Source: Lachnospiraceae bacterium
GTDB taxonomy: Bacteria > Bacillota > Clostridia > Lachnospirales > Lachnospiraceae
Assembly (NCBI GenBank): GCA_024403415.1
Contig: JAKSRY010000002.1
Coordinates: forward strand, 62,001 to 126,000
Reading direction: 5' to 3'
DNA length: 64,000 nt
In this document: positions 27,889-37,564 of the stretch, piece by piece
Layout of the letters: each line of letters starts with the position of its first letter
Position numbering within the stretch: position 1 is the first letter of the stretch
The notes under the pieces: model-generated
Seen by the model: the letters and a program-made list of their open reading frames with translations, nothing else
Told to the model about the DNA's origin: nothing
Database searches by the model: none
Translations under genes and position numbers: made by a program

Positions 27889-29304
27889 TTGACTATGTGG
27901 GATTTAAGACAATATGGAAATAATACATTAGCGATAGATGATAGTGGCAAATCTATTTCATATTCTATGTTTGAAGAAGAATGTAATTTGTTAGCTAAAA
28001 TTATTGGTAGACGATGCGTTGTATTTATATTATGTGAAAATTCAATAGGTTCTATTATAGGGTATGTAGGATGCGTAAATAACAAAATTGTACCGGTATT
28101 ATTGAACGCCAATTTAGAGAAGACACTGTTAAATAGTCTTATTGACACATACAGACCAGAATATATATGGTTACCCAAATCTAAAGAAGATGACTTCATC
28201 ACATACGATGAGGTCTATTTTTCGTGGGGATATTCGCTTATAAGAACAACAGTATCAGAAGATTATTCAATTAATAGTGATCTGTGTTTATTACTCACAA
28301 CATCAGGTTCTACTGGGAGTCCTAAGTTTGTTCGTCAGAGTTATGACAATGTATTGTCAAATGCTAAAGCTATTGTTAGCTATTTGAATATTGATCAATC
28401 AGAAAGACCAATAACTACACTGCCAATGAATTATACATATGGATTATCAATTATTAATAGCCATATATTAACTGGTGCCACTTTGTTGATTACGGATAAG
28501 GGATTAATGCAGAAGGAGTTTTGGAAATTCTTTTCGGAACAGGGAGCCACATCATTTGGCGGTGTTCCATATACATATGAAATGTTAAAACGCTTAAAAT
28601 TTTTTAATATGGATTTGCCAAGTCTGAGATATATGACACAAGCAGGAGGGAAAATAACTCCTGAGTTGCACAAATTATTTGCTGAGTATGCAGCAGTTAC
28701 AGGTAAAAAATTTATTGTTATGTATGGACAATGCGAAGCTACTGCAAGAATGGGTTACTTGCCGGCAGAAATGTCAATAAAGAAATGCGGTTCTATGGGG
28801 ATAGCTATTCCAGGAGGAACATTTAAGGTTGTCAATACAGATGGTCAGATTATTGAAGAACCATATGTGACGGGTGAACTTGTCTATGAGGGAGATAATG
28901 TAACTTTAGGCTACGCTGAATGTATTGCTGATTTAGCTAAAGGTGACGAACGAAATAAAATTCTTCATACAGGAGATATGGCTCAGTTTGATGAAGATGG
29001 ATATTATTATATTGTTGGAAGAAAGAAGAGATTTCTGAAGATATATGGTAATAGGGTTAACTTGGATGAGATAGATAGACTTATAAAGGGACATTTTGAG
29101 GATGTTGAGGTTGCCTGTTCAGGAATAGATGATCACCTTTATATATTTATTACCAAAGAAGAGTTTGCTAACAATGTTAAGAATTATGTAGTGAGTACGA
29201 CAAAACTCAATCAGGCCGCATTTAAGGTTATAGTTATCGATGAGATACCGAAAAACGATTCTGGAAAAGTGTTATATAAGGAATTAAATAAATTTTTTAC
29301 TTAG
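27889..29304 (+). CDS. AMP-forming acyl ligase (acyl-CoA/ACP synthetase-like)
   Basis: A 471-residue ANL-superfamily adenylating enzyme with the P-loop TTSGSTGSPK, the YGQCEAT motif, HTGDMAQFDEDG, the hinge GRKKRFLKIYG and the C-terminal catalytic Lys region NDSGKVLYKEL. It activates a carboxylate as acyl-AMP and loads it on CoA or an ACP. It is most similar in feel to small-molecule and D-alanine-type ligases. The start could be TTG 27889, seven bases after AGG, or ATG 27895. It sits between transketolase and thioesterase, so it may prime one of the ACPs. Confidence 0.88.
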   Translation: MTMWDLRQYGNNTLAIDDSGKSISYSMFEEECNLLAKIIGRRCVVFILCENSIGSIIGYVGCVNNKIVPVLLNANLEKTLLNSLIDTYRPEYIWLPKSKEDDFITYDEVYFSWGYSLIRTTVSEDYSINSDLCLLLTTSGSTGSPKFVRQSYDNVLSNAKAIVSYLNIDQSERPITTLPMNYTYGLSIINSHILTGATLLITDKGLMQKEFWKFFSEQGATSFGGVPYTYEMLKRLKFFNMDLPSLRYMTQAGGKITPELHKLFAEYAAVTGKKFIVMYGQCEATARMGYLPAEMSIKKCGSMGIAIPGGTFKVVNTDGQIIEEPYVTGELVYEGDNVTLGYAECIADLAKGDERNKILHTGDMAQFDEDGYYYIVGRKKRFLKIYGNRVNLDEIDRLIKGHFEDVEVACSGIDDHLYIFITKEEFANNVKNYVVSTTKLNQAAFKVIVIDEIPKNDSGKVLYKELNKFFT

Positions 29305-29316
29305 GAAAATATCTGT

Positions 29317-29991
29317 ATGAAATTAATATGTTTTTCACATGCTGGTGGGAGTGCAGAATTCTTTTCAGAGTTAAGGAGATTGTTGATTCCTGCGGGCATA
29401 GAAGTGATTACTTCCGAATACGCAGGACATGGGAAAAAGATGGGAACTAAGGCATACAGACACTTTGATGAACTGGTATGTGATATGATTGATAATATAA
29501 TGGCAATAGTTGATGAAACAGAAGAGTATGCTCTTTTGGGATACAGTATGGGAAGTGTTGTATTATCAGAAGTGGTTCGAAACATGCATAGTAAATTGCC
29601 ATCAAAGATATTTATTGCTGCCCATGGTCCCAAGATTATTCATAATGTAGATTGGAATGAAGTAAGCGATGAATACTTAAGAGATAGGATAACAGATTTT
29701 GGAGGGATAGCTGATAAACTTAAAAATAATCAAGTGTATTGGAGAATGTATGGTCCAATATATAGAAATGATTTCAGAATGTTAGATGAAGTCACTTTTT
29801 TAAGGAAAGTTATTGCACATGATATTCCAGCGATTATTATGTACTCTCCCGAGGATGATTTATGCGAAAATATTGAAGATTGGAATTATTATTTCACGTA
29901 CAAGAACTGCTATTTTAAGTTTGATGGCGGTCATTTTTTTATAAATGATAAGTGGGAAATTGTTGCAAATATTATTAAAGAGAATATTTGA
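29317..29991 (+). CDS. Type II thioesterase (alpha/beta hydrolase)
   Basis: A 224-residue GrsT/SrfAD-like thioesterase with the N-terminal ICFSHAGGS, nucleophile elbow GYSMGS, acidic residue in SPEDD and the catalytic His in GGHFF. Such enzymes remove wrong acyl groups from carrier proteins in NRPS and PKS systems. Its presence supports carrier-bound chemistry that needs editing, or it may release the product. It begins 12 bases after the ligase. Confidence 0.9.
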   Translation: MKLICFSHAGGSAEFFSELRRLLIPAGIEVITSEYAGHGKKMGTKAYRHFDELVCDMIDNIMAIVDETEEYALLGYSMGSVVLSEVVRNMHSKLPSKIFIAAHGPKIIHNVDWNEVSDEYLRDRITDFGGIADKLKNNQVYWRMYGPIYRNDFRMLDEVTFLRKVIAHDIPAIIMYSPEDDLCENIEDWNYYFTYKNCYFKFDGGHFFINDKWEIVANIIKENI

Positions 29992-30002
29992 AGGTGAAGA
30001 AA

Positions 30003-32321
30003 GTGAACTTTGATGATTTACTAAAAAATGCACCATATTCATTGACAAAAGAGCAAAAAGCGAAAATGCTCACTGAGCGTTTGATTGAACTTACGGAATA
30101 TCATAAAGGTCGATGTCCTGAGTATCAAAGAATGCTTATGGGGATGTCATATAATAAGTCGAAGGTAAGTTCTTATAAGGATTTGCCTTTTTTACCTGTC
30201 AGATTGTTCAAAGATTTATCTTTAAAAAGTGTTGATGATGATGGTGTGGTTAAAACCATGACTTCATCAGGAACTTCTGGGCAATCAGTTTCAAAGATAT
30301 ATCTTGATAAAGCGACTTCGGCAAATCAGCAGAAGACTATGGTTAAGATTGTCAACGAATTTACAGGTACAAGTCGGATGCCCATGATAATAGTTGACTG
30401 CCCGTCTGTTGTAAAAGATAGGAGAATGTTTTCCGCAAGAGGCGCAGGTATACTTGGGTTCTCTATTTTTGGATCGAAGAAAGTATATGCGCTCAATGAC
30501 GATATGCAGCTTGATGTGGCCGGGCTTAAAGAATTTCTTGATAAATATAAGGGTGAGAAAATTTTACTTTTTGGCTTTACCTTTATGGTTTGGCAGTATT
30601 TTTATAAGGAACTTGTTAGACTGAAGGCAGAAGGGATAGAGTTTGACCTTTCAAATGGAATTCTCATTCATGGTGGGGGCTGGAAGAAACTGATTAGTGA
30701 AGCTGTCAGCCCTTCAGAGTTTCATGATAGATTAAAAACGGTTTGCGGTTTAGATAGAATACATGATTACTACGGTATGGTTGAGCAGACAGGTTGCATA
30801 TATATGCAATGTGAGTGTGGACATCTTCATGCAAGTATTTTTTCTGATGTAATTGCAAGAAATCCTAAAGATTTTAGTGAATGTGCGTACGGAGAAAAAG
30901 GTATTCTTCAGGTTGTTTCAACAATTCCTGAATCATATCCGGGGCATTCACTTCTTACAGAGGATGAAGGAATTATATTAGGCGAAGATGATTGTCCTTG
31001 TGGAAGAAAAGGAAAGTATTTTAGTATTTTGGGAAGAATAAAAAATGCTGAAATAAGAGGATGCAGTGATACTTTTGCAGCCAATATCGATATGCTAAAT
31101 AAAAAACAGGAAGATGACAGCGATGAGTCTGCGATATTGAACAAGATAACATTCCTTATTGGAAATAAGGATATCGTACTCAATATGTGTGATGTTGCAA
31201 CAAAACAGCCTTTTGACGAAGAAGTTGTTGCTTTTTTAAATGATATATCCAAAGAACTCATGCGGGATAAAGATGCAAAATCATTCCCCGATATTGTTAC
31301 ATTGGGATTTTGGCTAAGAAAGGCATCAATCAGTAGTCTTAAGGAAAGGTTTTGCGCAAATGACGCATTTAGAGTTGGGCGAGGCGTTGCATTCCATATT
31401 GCACCTTCCAATGTACCGGTGAATTATGCATATTCACTTTTTACGGGTTTAATCTGTGGTAATGCTAATATCACAAGAGTTCCAACTAAGGATTTTCCAC
31501 AAATAGGTATAATAAATAGAGCTATTAATAAAGTGTTACAAGAACATCCTAAGATGAAAAACTATATATGCCTTGTTAGGTATGATAGAAATAAAGCTGT
31601 TAACGATTACCTTTCGGATATCTGTGATACCAGAATAATCTGGGGAGGGGACAAGACAATTGAAGAAATTAGAAAATCGCCTATTTCCGCCAGGTCAACA
31701 GATATTACATTTGCAGATAGATATTCACTTGCAGTTATAGATTCAGAAGAGTACCTTGCAGTTGCGGATAAGGAAAGGTTTGCTGTAGATTTTTATAATG
31801 ATACATATCTATCAGATCAGAATGCCTGTACAAGCCCGCGTGTGATAGTTTGGATGGGGTCTAATATTAATAGGGCTAAAGAGGAATTTTGGACTAATCT
31901 TAAGAATTTAGTTGATGAGAAGTATGAGCTGCAGGCAGTTCAGGCTGTAGACAAGTTGACAAATGCTTATGAAGCATATGCTTCGGGGATTTCCAAACTG
32001 ACTAAGGTAAGTGATGATAATAATGCAATTGTCAGACTGAGTACTGATTTGTTGCAAAATGATTTGATGGATTACAGATGTCACTCAGGATTCTTCTATG
32101 AGTATGATTGTACGGATATTCTTGAAGTAAGAGACTTTTGTGATAATGTTCATTGCCAGACGGTTGGAGTAGTAGGAGATACATCTATTGTTGAATCGCT
32201 TCTTAAAAGTGGAATTAAAGGAATAGACAGAGTTGTTAAAATCGGACACACTATGGATTTTGATTTGATTTGGGATGGTTATAATTTAGTTGAAAGATTA
32301 ACAAGAACAATCGGAATGTGA
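30003..32321 (+). CDS. LuxE-LuxC fusion: acyl-protein synthetase and acyl-CoA/ACP reductase
   Basis: About 772 residues joining two parts of the fatty-acid reductase complex. The N-terminal LuxE/PaaK-like domain (about 1-360) has SSGTSGQS, LLFGFTFMVWQ and HGGGWKK, and activates or transfers acyl groups. The C-terminal LuxC domain (about 400-770) has GRGVAFHIAPSNVPVN and catalytic Cys609 in DQNACTSPR, and reduces an acyl thioester or ester to an aldehyde with NADPH. GTG 30003, eight bases after AGG, is preferred over TTG 29988. The fusion of what are separate proteins in Vibrio would channel the acyl group. Expected product: an aldehyde. Confidence 0.9.
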   Translation: MNFDDLLKNAPYSLTKEQKAKMLTERLIELTEYHKGRCPEYQRMLMGMSYNKSKVSSYKDLPFLPVRLFKDLSLKSVDDDGVVKTMTSSGTSGQSVSKIYLDKATSANQQKTMVKIVNEFTGTSRMPMIIVDCPSVVKDRRMFSARGAGILGFSIFGSKKVYALNDDMQLDVAGLKEFLDKYKGEKILLFGFTFMVWQYFYKELVRLKAEGIEFDLSNGILIHGGGWKKLISEAVSPSEFHDRLKTVCGLDRIHDYYGMVEQTGCIYMQCECGHLHASIFSDVIARNPKDFSECAYGEKGILQVVSTIPESYPGHSLLTEDEGIILGEDDCPCGRKGKYFSILGRIKNAEIRGCSDTFAANIDMLNKKQEDDSDESAILNKITFLIGNKDIVLNMCDVATKQPFDEEVVAFLNDISKELMRDKDAKSFPDIVTLGFWLRKASISSLKERFCANDAFRVGRGVAFHIAPSNVPVNYAYSLFTGLICGNANITRVPTKDFPQIGIINRAINKVLQEHPKMKNYICLVRYDRNKAVNDYLSDICDTRIIWGGDKTIEEIRKSPISARSTDITFADRYSLAVIDSEEYLAVADKERFAVDFYNDTYLSDQNACTSPRVIVWMGSNINRAKEEFWTNLKNLVDEKYELQAVQAVDKLTNAYEAYASGISKLTKVSDDNNAIVRLSTDLLQNDLMDYRCHSGFFYEYDCTDILEVRDFCDNVHCQTVGVVGDTSIVESLLKSGIKGIDRVVKIGHTMDFDLIWDGYNLVERLTRTIGM

Positions 32322-32330
32322 GTTTATTAT

Positions 32331-34112
32331 ATGGTTAAAAACTTTTTTATCAATGTTAAAACCTTTTTTGTTATGTTTAAGCAGGTTATGACTGTTATTA
32401 ACAAAAAGCATAAAGCTCAATGTATTTTTTTGCTGTTTGGGGCATTTGTATGTGCATTTCTTGAAACACTTGGTGTTGGAGCAATAATTCCATTCGTGTT
32501 GGTTATGTTCTCGGCAGAAGAAATGATGACTAATCAATATGTTGTTATGATATCAAAAGTATTTCACATTGAGAACTATCATCAGCTTCTTATAGCAACA
32601 GCAATATTAATTATTGTAGTTTATGTTGTCAAGAATGTCGTTTTGCTGCTCTTTCAATATTTAAGAGCAAAAGTTCACAATAGTATAGAAAAAGAATTGA
32701 TGACACAGCAGTACAGAATGTTTATGTTAAGACCATATTCATATTATCTTCACGTAAATACAGCGGAAGTGATGCGTGGGTTGAACTCTGACATTACTCA
32801 GGTCATATGTGTTCTTGACAACTTTATTAATCTTACCTCTGAAGTTCTTACTATGATAATGATAGGTGCATTTATTGTGCTATTAGACCCAATCATTGCA
32901 GTGGGATTAATTGCAATAGCGATGCTGATCGCACTTGTTTTTATTGTTGGATTTAAGAAGAAATCTGCAGAGTTTGGGCAGAAGTGTAGAGAGATTTTTT
33001 TGCAAAGGTCTAAAGTAGTAATAGAATCTGTGAGTGGTTATAAAGAAATATCTATTCAGCAGAAAAAAGAATTCTTTATAGAAAAATATGATGACATTAA
33101 TGAAAAAGCGTGCAAATTAAATACAAAATATCTTTTTATTATGGGTATACCGAGTAGGGCAATTGAAACACTTTTTATAGCGGCACTTCTCATTCTTGCC
33201 TGTGTAAGAATTGAGGCTTTTAGCGATAATTCAGGATTTGTTTCACTTATCGGTGCTATGGGAGTGGCGGCAATTAGAATATTGCCATCTATTTCGAATA
33301 TTTCAGTAAATGTTAATGGATTGATAAGTGGAAGAGTAGGACTTGAGGCGGCATTTAATAATGTTGAACAGGTTAAGGCCGATGAAAAAATATATACTGC
33401 GAAAGTTAAAGAATTGCAGAGTAAGAAAGCAAGAAAGTACTTTTCTGATAAGATAGAATTAACAAATGTAACATTCCGATATGATAAGACAGACGTTGAT
33501 ATTCTTAAAGATGTTTCATTAACTATTAATAAGAATGAGTCCGTTGGATTTATTGGGGAATCCGGAGCAGGAAAGTCAACATTACTTGACGTTATGTTGG
33601 GGTTGCTGAAACCACAGGTAGGTGCAGTGACTATGGATGGCGTTAGTATTGAAGAAATTCCTTTTGATTGGGCAGATAATGTTGGATATGTTCCTCAAAC
33701 CGTCTTTTTATTAGACGACACAATAAGGAATAATATTGCCTTTGGTGTAAAAGAAGAGGATATCGATGATGATAAGATTTGGGAATGCCTAAAAGAAGCG
33801 CAGTTAGAGGCTTTTGTTCGTAATTTACCGGATGGATTAGACACAGAACTTGGAGAGCGAGGAATCAGATTTTCGGGTGGCCAAAGACAACGAGTTGCTA
33901 TTGCAAGAGCATTATATCATGACCCGGAGATTTTGGTTTTGGATGAAGCAACCTCAGCTCTTGATAATAATACTGAAAAAGATATTATGGCATCGATTGA
34001 CGGCCTTAGAGGAAAGTTAACGATTATTATTGTTGCACATAGACTGACTACGATTGAGAATTGCAATAAAGTATATGTGGTGAAAAATGGTAAAGTAACT
34101 GCAAATTTGTAA
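32331..34112 (+). CDS. ABC exporter half-transporter (PglK/MsbA-like)
   Basis: A 593-residue fusion of a six-span membrane domain and an ATPase: Walker A GESGAGKST, Q-loop YVPQT, signature FSGGQRQR, Walker B VLVLDEATSALD-type and the switch His in VAHRLTT. Full length for the family, functioning as a homodimer. PglK-type members flip lipid-linked oligosaccharides and MsbA-type members move lipids. As the last gene of the ACP block, nine bases after the LuxE-LuxC gene, it may export the product or a lipid-linked sugar carrying it. Confidence 0.92.
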   Translation: MVKNFFINVKTFFVMFKQVMTVINKKHKAQCIFLLFGAFVCAFLETLGVGAIIPFVLVMFSAEEMMTNQYVVMISKVFHIENYHQLLIATAILIIVVYVVKNVVLLLFQYLRAKVHNSIEKELMTQQYRMFMLRPYSYYLHVNTAEVMRGLNSDITQVICVLDNFINLTSEVLTMIMIGAFIVLLDPIIAVGLIAIAMLIALVFIVGFKKKSAEFGQKCREIFLQRSKVVIESVSGYKEISIQQKKEFFIEKYDDINEKACKLNTKYLFIMGIPSRAIETLFIAALLILACVRIEAFSDNSGFVSLIGAMGVAAIRILPSISNISVNVNGLISGRVGLEAAFNNVEQVKADEKIYTAKVKELQSKKARKYFSDKIELTNVTFRYDKTDVDILKDVSLTINKNESVGFIGESGAGKSTLLDVMLGLLKPQVGAVTMDGVSIEEIPFDWADNVGYVPQTVFLLDDTIRNNIAFGVKEEDIDDDKIWECLKEAQLEAFVRNLPDGLDTELGERGIRFSGGQRQRVAIARALYHDPEILVLDEATSALDNNTEKDIMASIDGLRGKLTIIIVAHRLTTIENCNKVYVVKNGKVTANL

Positions 34113-34168
34113 TATGTCTCGAATAATATGGTATTCATTATATAGCGATAGTGTTGTTGGGTAAAGAT

Positions 34169-35290
34169 ATGAAAAAATATGCACATTTTCTCATTCATAA
34201 TAGTGTTGGGTGGAATAAAATTTTTATTGAGATGATAGTCTCGGATAATAGGTTTCAACTTGATAATCATTTGTTTATAACAGTTAACGAAGAACTATAT
34301 TCAATCTTTAAGAATAAATGCGATATTATTTATGAATCGATTAATGACTATTCCAAATTGGTAAATAAATATGGTGATGAAGCCTGCTGGCTTATCTTGC
34401 ATAGTTTGCCTGCCGGTTGGGGACGTGATTTTAGAATCGACAAGAAATTCTATGATAAAATTATATGGCGTACCTGGGGACATGATTCTTCACCCGCTAG
34501 ATATTATTCAGGATTGTTAAGTATTTTAAGACACCCCAAATGGATATTGAAGGGTGATTGGAAACTTGTTCTAAAAGATATTAAGAATATGAGAGGTTTT
34601 AAGAAACTCAGGCAATTCAAGGCAATTGGGTTAGGGTCCAGTATCGACAGATTTGCAATTCTTAAATATTTTCGAAATAAGAAAAAAGCTAATACATATG
34701 TTTTATGTTATGGGCAGCCTGGAGAGTATGAGATTCTTCACGAAAATAAGAGTAATAACAGTCAAGATGGATTGTATCATGTGATGGTTGGGCACTCAGG
34801 ATATGGTGATGATCATATTAAGATAATAGATATGCTTAAAGCATATGAAAAAGAGAAGATAAAACTTCATTTCATACTTTCATATGGAGAAAAAGATTAT
34901 ATTGAGTCGGTAGTAAGCTATATTAAAGGCAATTGGCACGGACAGTATGAGGTACTATCGGAATCATTAAGTTATAATGACTATTCTAACTATTTAAGCT
35001 ATATGGATGCAGCGATATTGGATGGAATGGAGTCATATGCATTGGGAAATGTTGCGATATTAATGTTCTATGGTAAAAAGGTATTTTTGAATTCTAAAGG
35101 ACTGTTATCGTATGCATTTACCAAATTCAACATTTATCATGAATCGACTGATAAAATCGGTAAATTGTCGTTTGATGAGTTTATACAACCGGTAAAAGGA
35201 TGTACTCAAAATGAGAGATATCATCTACTTACTTATGATGAAATTCTTGAACAATGGAAAAAGATGTTTGATGACTTAGATGCAGAGTAA
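34169..35290 (+). CDS. WecF-like (GT56) 4-acetamido-4,6-dideoxyhexose transferase
   Basis: About 373 residues related to WecF/RffT, the dTDP-Fuc4NAc:lipid II transferase: HFLIHNSVGWNKIFIEM near the start, WRTWGHDSSP in the middle and the GHSGYGDDHI and SYGEKDYIE blocks in the C-terminal half. It would add a 4-amino-4,6-dideoxyhexose to a lipid-linked glycan on the cytoplasmic face. ATG 34169 follows GGG by seven bases and fits better than GTG 34151. The next gene, an aminosugar transaminase, would make its donor. Confidence 0.85.
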   Translation: MKKYAHFLIHNSVGWNKIFIEMIVSDNRFQLDNHLFITVNEELYSIFKNKCDIIYESINDYSKLVNKYGDEACWLILHSLPAGWGRDFRIDKKFYDKIIWRTWGHDSSPARYYSGLLSILRHPKWILKGDWKLVLKDIKNMRGFKKLRQFKAIGLGSSIDRFAILKYFRNKKKANTYVLCYGQPGEYEILHENKSNNSQDGLYHVMVGHSGYGDDHIKIIDMLKAYEKEKIKLHFILSYGEKDYIESVVSYIKGNWHGQYEVLSESLSYNDYSNYLSYMDAAILDGMESYALGNVAILMFYGKKVFLNSKGLLSYAFTKFNIYHESTDKIGKLSFDEFIQPVKGCTQNERYHLLTYDEILEQWKKMFDDLDAE

Positions 35291-35296
35291 AAAATT

Positions 35297-36412
35297 ATGG
35301 AAAAAATACTAGTTACTAAAACTTCTCTTCCTCCAATGGAAGAGTATATAGAAGAAATTAAAGAATTATGGGATTCACATTGGATAACCAATATGGGTAC
35401 TAAGCATAACGAGTTCCAGGATAAACTTGTTGAATACATGCATGTGAACAATGTGGAGTTGATGGTCAATGGACACATGGCATTGGAAATGGCTATTCAG
35501 GCATTTGACTTAAAGGGCGAGGTTATTACTTCACCTTTTACTTTTGCATCAACTACACATGCAATTGTTCGTAATGGACTTACTCCGGTATTTTGCGATA
35601 TTAAAGAAGACGATTTTACAATAGATCCTGCTAAAATCGAAGCGTTAATAACAGATAAAACATGTGCAATAGTGCCTATACATGTCTATGGTAACATTTG
35701 TGACGTTGAGGCAATTGAACAAATTGCCAAGAAACATAATCTGGTTGTTATATATGATGCAGCCCATACTTTTGGTGAAAGTTATAATGGAACGGGTGTC
35801 GGTAATTTTGGCGATGCATCCATATTTAGCTTTCATGCGACAAAAGTATTTAACTCTATTGAAGGTGGGTGTGTATGCTTTAAAAATAATCGTCTGAGAG
35901 AAATTTTATACAATCTCAAAAATTTTGGAATTAAAAATCAGGAATGTGTCGAGGCAGTTGGTGCTAATGCTAAGATGAATGAATTCCAGGCAGCAATGGG
36001 TGTATGCAATTTGCGACACATAGATCAGTATATAGAAGATAGAAAAAGAGTTGTAAAAAAATATCAGAGTCTTCTGACTAATGTTCCTGGTATTACTATT
36101 TGGAAAGAGCAGAATAATGTAAAGCATAATTATGCATATTTTCCTATTTTAGTGGACGAAAAAGCATATGGAGAGAGTCGAGATACACTTTTCAAAAGAT
36201 TAGATGATGCAGGTATAGGAGCTAGAAAATATTTTTATCCCATTACAAGTGCTTTCGATGCTTATAAAGGGAAATATGATCCGGGAGATACACCAATAGC
36301 GCATAAAATGTCAGAAACAGTTTTAACGTTGCCGTTGTATCCGGAGTTAGATGATATGACGATAGAAAAAATTTGTTTTGTTATTAAAATGTCAAATAAT
36401 CGGAGGTGTTAG
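35297..36412 (+). CDS. DegT/DnrJ/EryC1 sugar aminotransferase, VioA/FdtB-like
   Basis: A 371-residue PLP-dependent aminotransferase acting on a nucleotide-linked 4-keto (or 3-keto) 6-deoxyhexose. The PLP lysine is in FHATKVFNSIEGG; PFTFASTTHAI and IYDAAHTFGE are also family marks. The N-terminal LPPMEEYIEEI-LWDSHWITNMG is like the VioA group that makes dTDP-4-amino-4,6-dideoxyglucose. It starts six bases after the GT56 gene. Formation of the 4-keto precursor (RmlA, RmlB) must occur outside the window. Amination of a LuxC-derived aldehyde is a less likely alternative. Confidence 0.9.
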   Translation: MEKILVTKTSLPPMEEYIEEIKELWDSHWITNMGTKHNEFQDKLVEYMHVNNVELMVNGHMALEMAIQAFDLKGEVITSPFTFASTTHAIVRNGLTPVFCDIKEDDFTIDPAKIEALITDKTCAIVPIHVYGNICDVEAIEQIAKKHNLVVIYDAAHTFGESYNGTGVGNFGDASIFSFHATKVFNSIEGGCVCFKNNRLREILYNLKNFGIKNQECVEAVGANAKMNEFQAAMGVCNLRHIDQYIEDRKRVVKKYQSLLTNVPGITIWKEQNNVKHNYAYFPILVDEKAYGESRDTLFKRLDDAGIGARKYFYPITSAFDAYKGKYDPGDTPIAHKMSETVLTLPLYPELDDMTIEKICFVIKMSNNRRC

Positions 36413-36414
36413 TG

Positions 36415-37560
36415 ATGACATATATTATGTCTGTTTTTCCTTGGGATGGATGGAAGACTAAGAAAATAGTTAAAAAGATGAATGTTATTAGTGGCAAAAT
36501 TACAGTTATTGTTTGCCCGGTTGTTGATGGTAGAAAGTCTTTTTCAAGAAAGATATTGAGATTACTACAAATATTTCTGTGTTTATTTCCAAAGAATGTT
36601 TTACTTAATAAAGTTGAAATCAGTGAATCTGATAAAGTGATTTATTATAATCAAGTTAATCATTGGGAAAGTGTGTGGGAGTCCTTTAGTAGTAAAGGGA
36701 TTAAGACAATAAAAAAGCTGGCAAAACTAGGTAATGCGTGGGCATTATACGACTATTCATTTGAAAAACCTGAATTAGACTATTTTGAATATCATGTCTC
36801 ATGGCATTGCAATCTTAAGTGTAAGGGTTGTGGACATTATAGTAATTTGCAGAGTAATCCGCGATTTGCAAATTTTGAACAATATAAGAAGGATTTAAGT
36901 CGTCTGCACGAACTTGTTCAAAACATCCGAACTATTAAGTTGTTAGGCGGGGAACCATTTCTTAACCCTCAGTTATCAGAGTTTGTAATGCAGACGAGAA
37001 AAGAATTTCCCGGAGCAATAATTCGAGTAGTGTCTAATGGATTGCTGATTCCTAAAATTGGTGATGATGTAATGAAAGCCATTGCTGATAATAATGCAAC
37101 ATTAGAGATAACACAGTATCCGCCTACTGCTAAAATAGTTAATCAGATAGAGGCAAAATGTAAGCAATTTAATATACCATTATTTGTTTCTCCGCTTGTA
37201 AAAGAGTTTTTTTCTTCATCAGATGGCAGTGAGATAGGGGATATTCAAGAAAATTGGGATCGTTGTGAGGTTAAAATATGTCATTTTTTGTGTGATGGTT
37301 ATTTAGCTGTTTGCGGGGCACCAATTTTTGTTAAGGAGATGGCAGATAAAATAGACTACAAAGGTGTAGTTGATAAGAAGGATATGATAAATATTTATGA
37401 TAATGAACTTACCGGTGAAAAGTTAGTGGAATTGATGAATACACCCATTAATTTTTGTAAGTATTGTGTAAAAACAAGATTTTTTAAGTGGGAAAGTGGT
37501 TGCAGAGAATACTTTACGGATCAGATGCTGAAATCTCAAATAAATGAATTGAAGGGATGA
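36415..37560 (+). CDS. Radical SAM protein of unknown function with C-terminal Cys clusters
   Basis: About 381 residues. A roughly 120-residue N-terminal region precedes the radical SAM core, whose cluster ligands are Cys132, Cys136 and Cys139 (CNLKCKGC), followed by LLGGEPFLNP. The C-terminal third has CEVKICHFLCDG, a CG pair and CKYC, suggestive of a SPASM/twitch auxiliary cluster. Such proteins occur in glycan loci and may carry out epimerisation, dehydration or other radical chemistry on a sugar; the substrate is unknown. CGGAGG eight bases before ATG 36415 fixes the start. Confidence 0.85.
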   Translation: MTYIMSVFPWDGWKTKKIVKKMNVISGKITVIVCPVVDGRKSFSRKILRLLQIFLCLFPKNVLLNKVEISESDKVIYYNQVNHWESVWESFSSKGIKTIKKLAKLGNAWALYDYSFEKPELDYFEYHVSWHCNLKCKGCGHYSNLQSNPRFANFEQYKKDLSRLHELVQNIRTIKLLGGEPFLNPQLSEFVMQTRKEFPGAIIRVVSNGLLIPKIGDDVMKAIADNNATLEITQYPPTAKIVNQIEAKCKQFNIPLFVSPLVKEFFSSSDGSEIGDIQENWDRCEVKICHFLCDGYLAVCGAPIFVKEMADKIDYKGVVDKKDMINIYDNELTGEKLVELMNTPINFCKYCVKTRFFKWESGCREYFTDQMLKSQINELKG

Positions 37561-37564
37561 TGCT

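Noticed and set aside
30908-31411. A 167-codon open frame on the - strand
   Set aside because: It is antisense to the LuxE-LuxC fusion, whose own frame has strong domain motifs on both sides.
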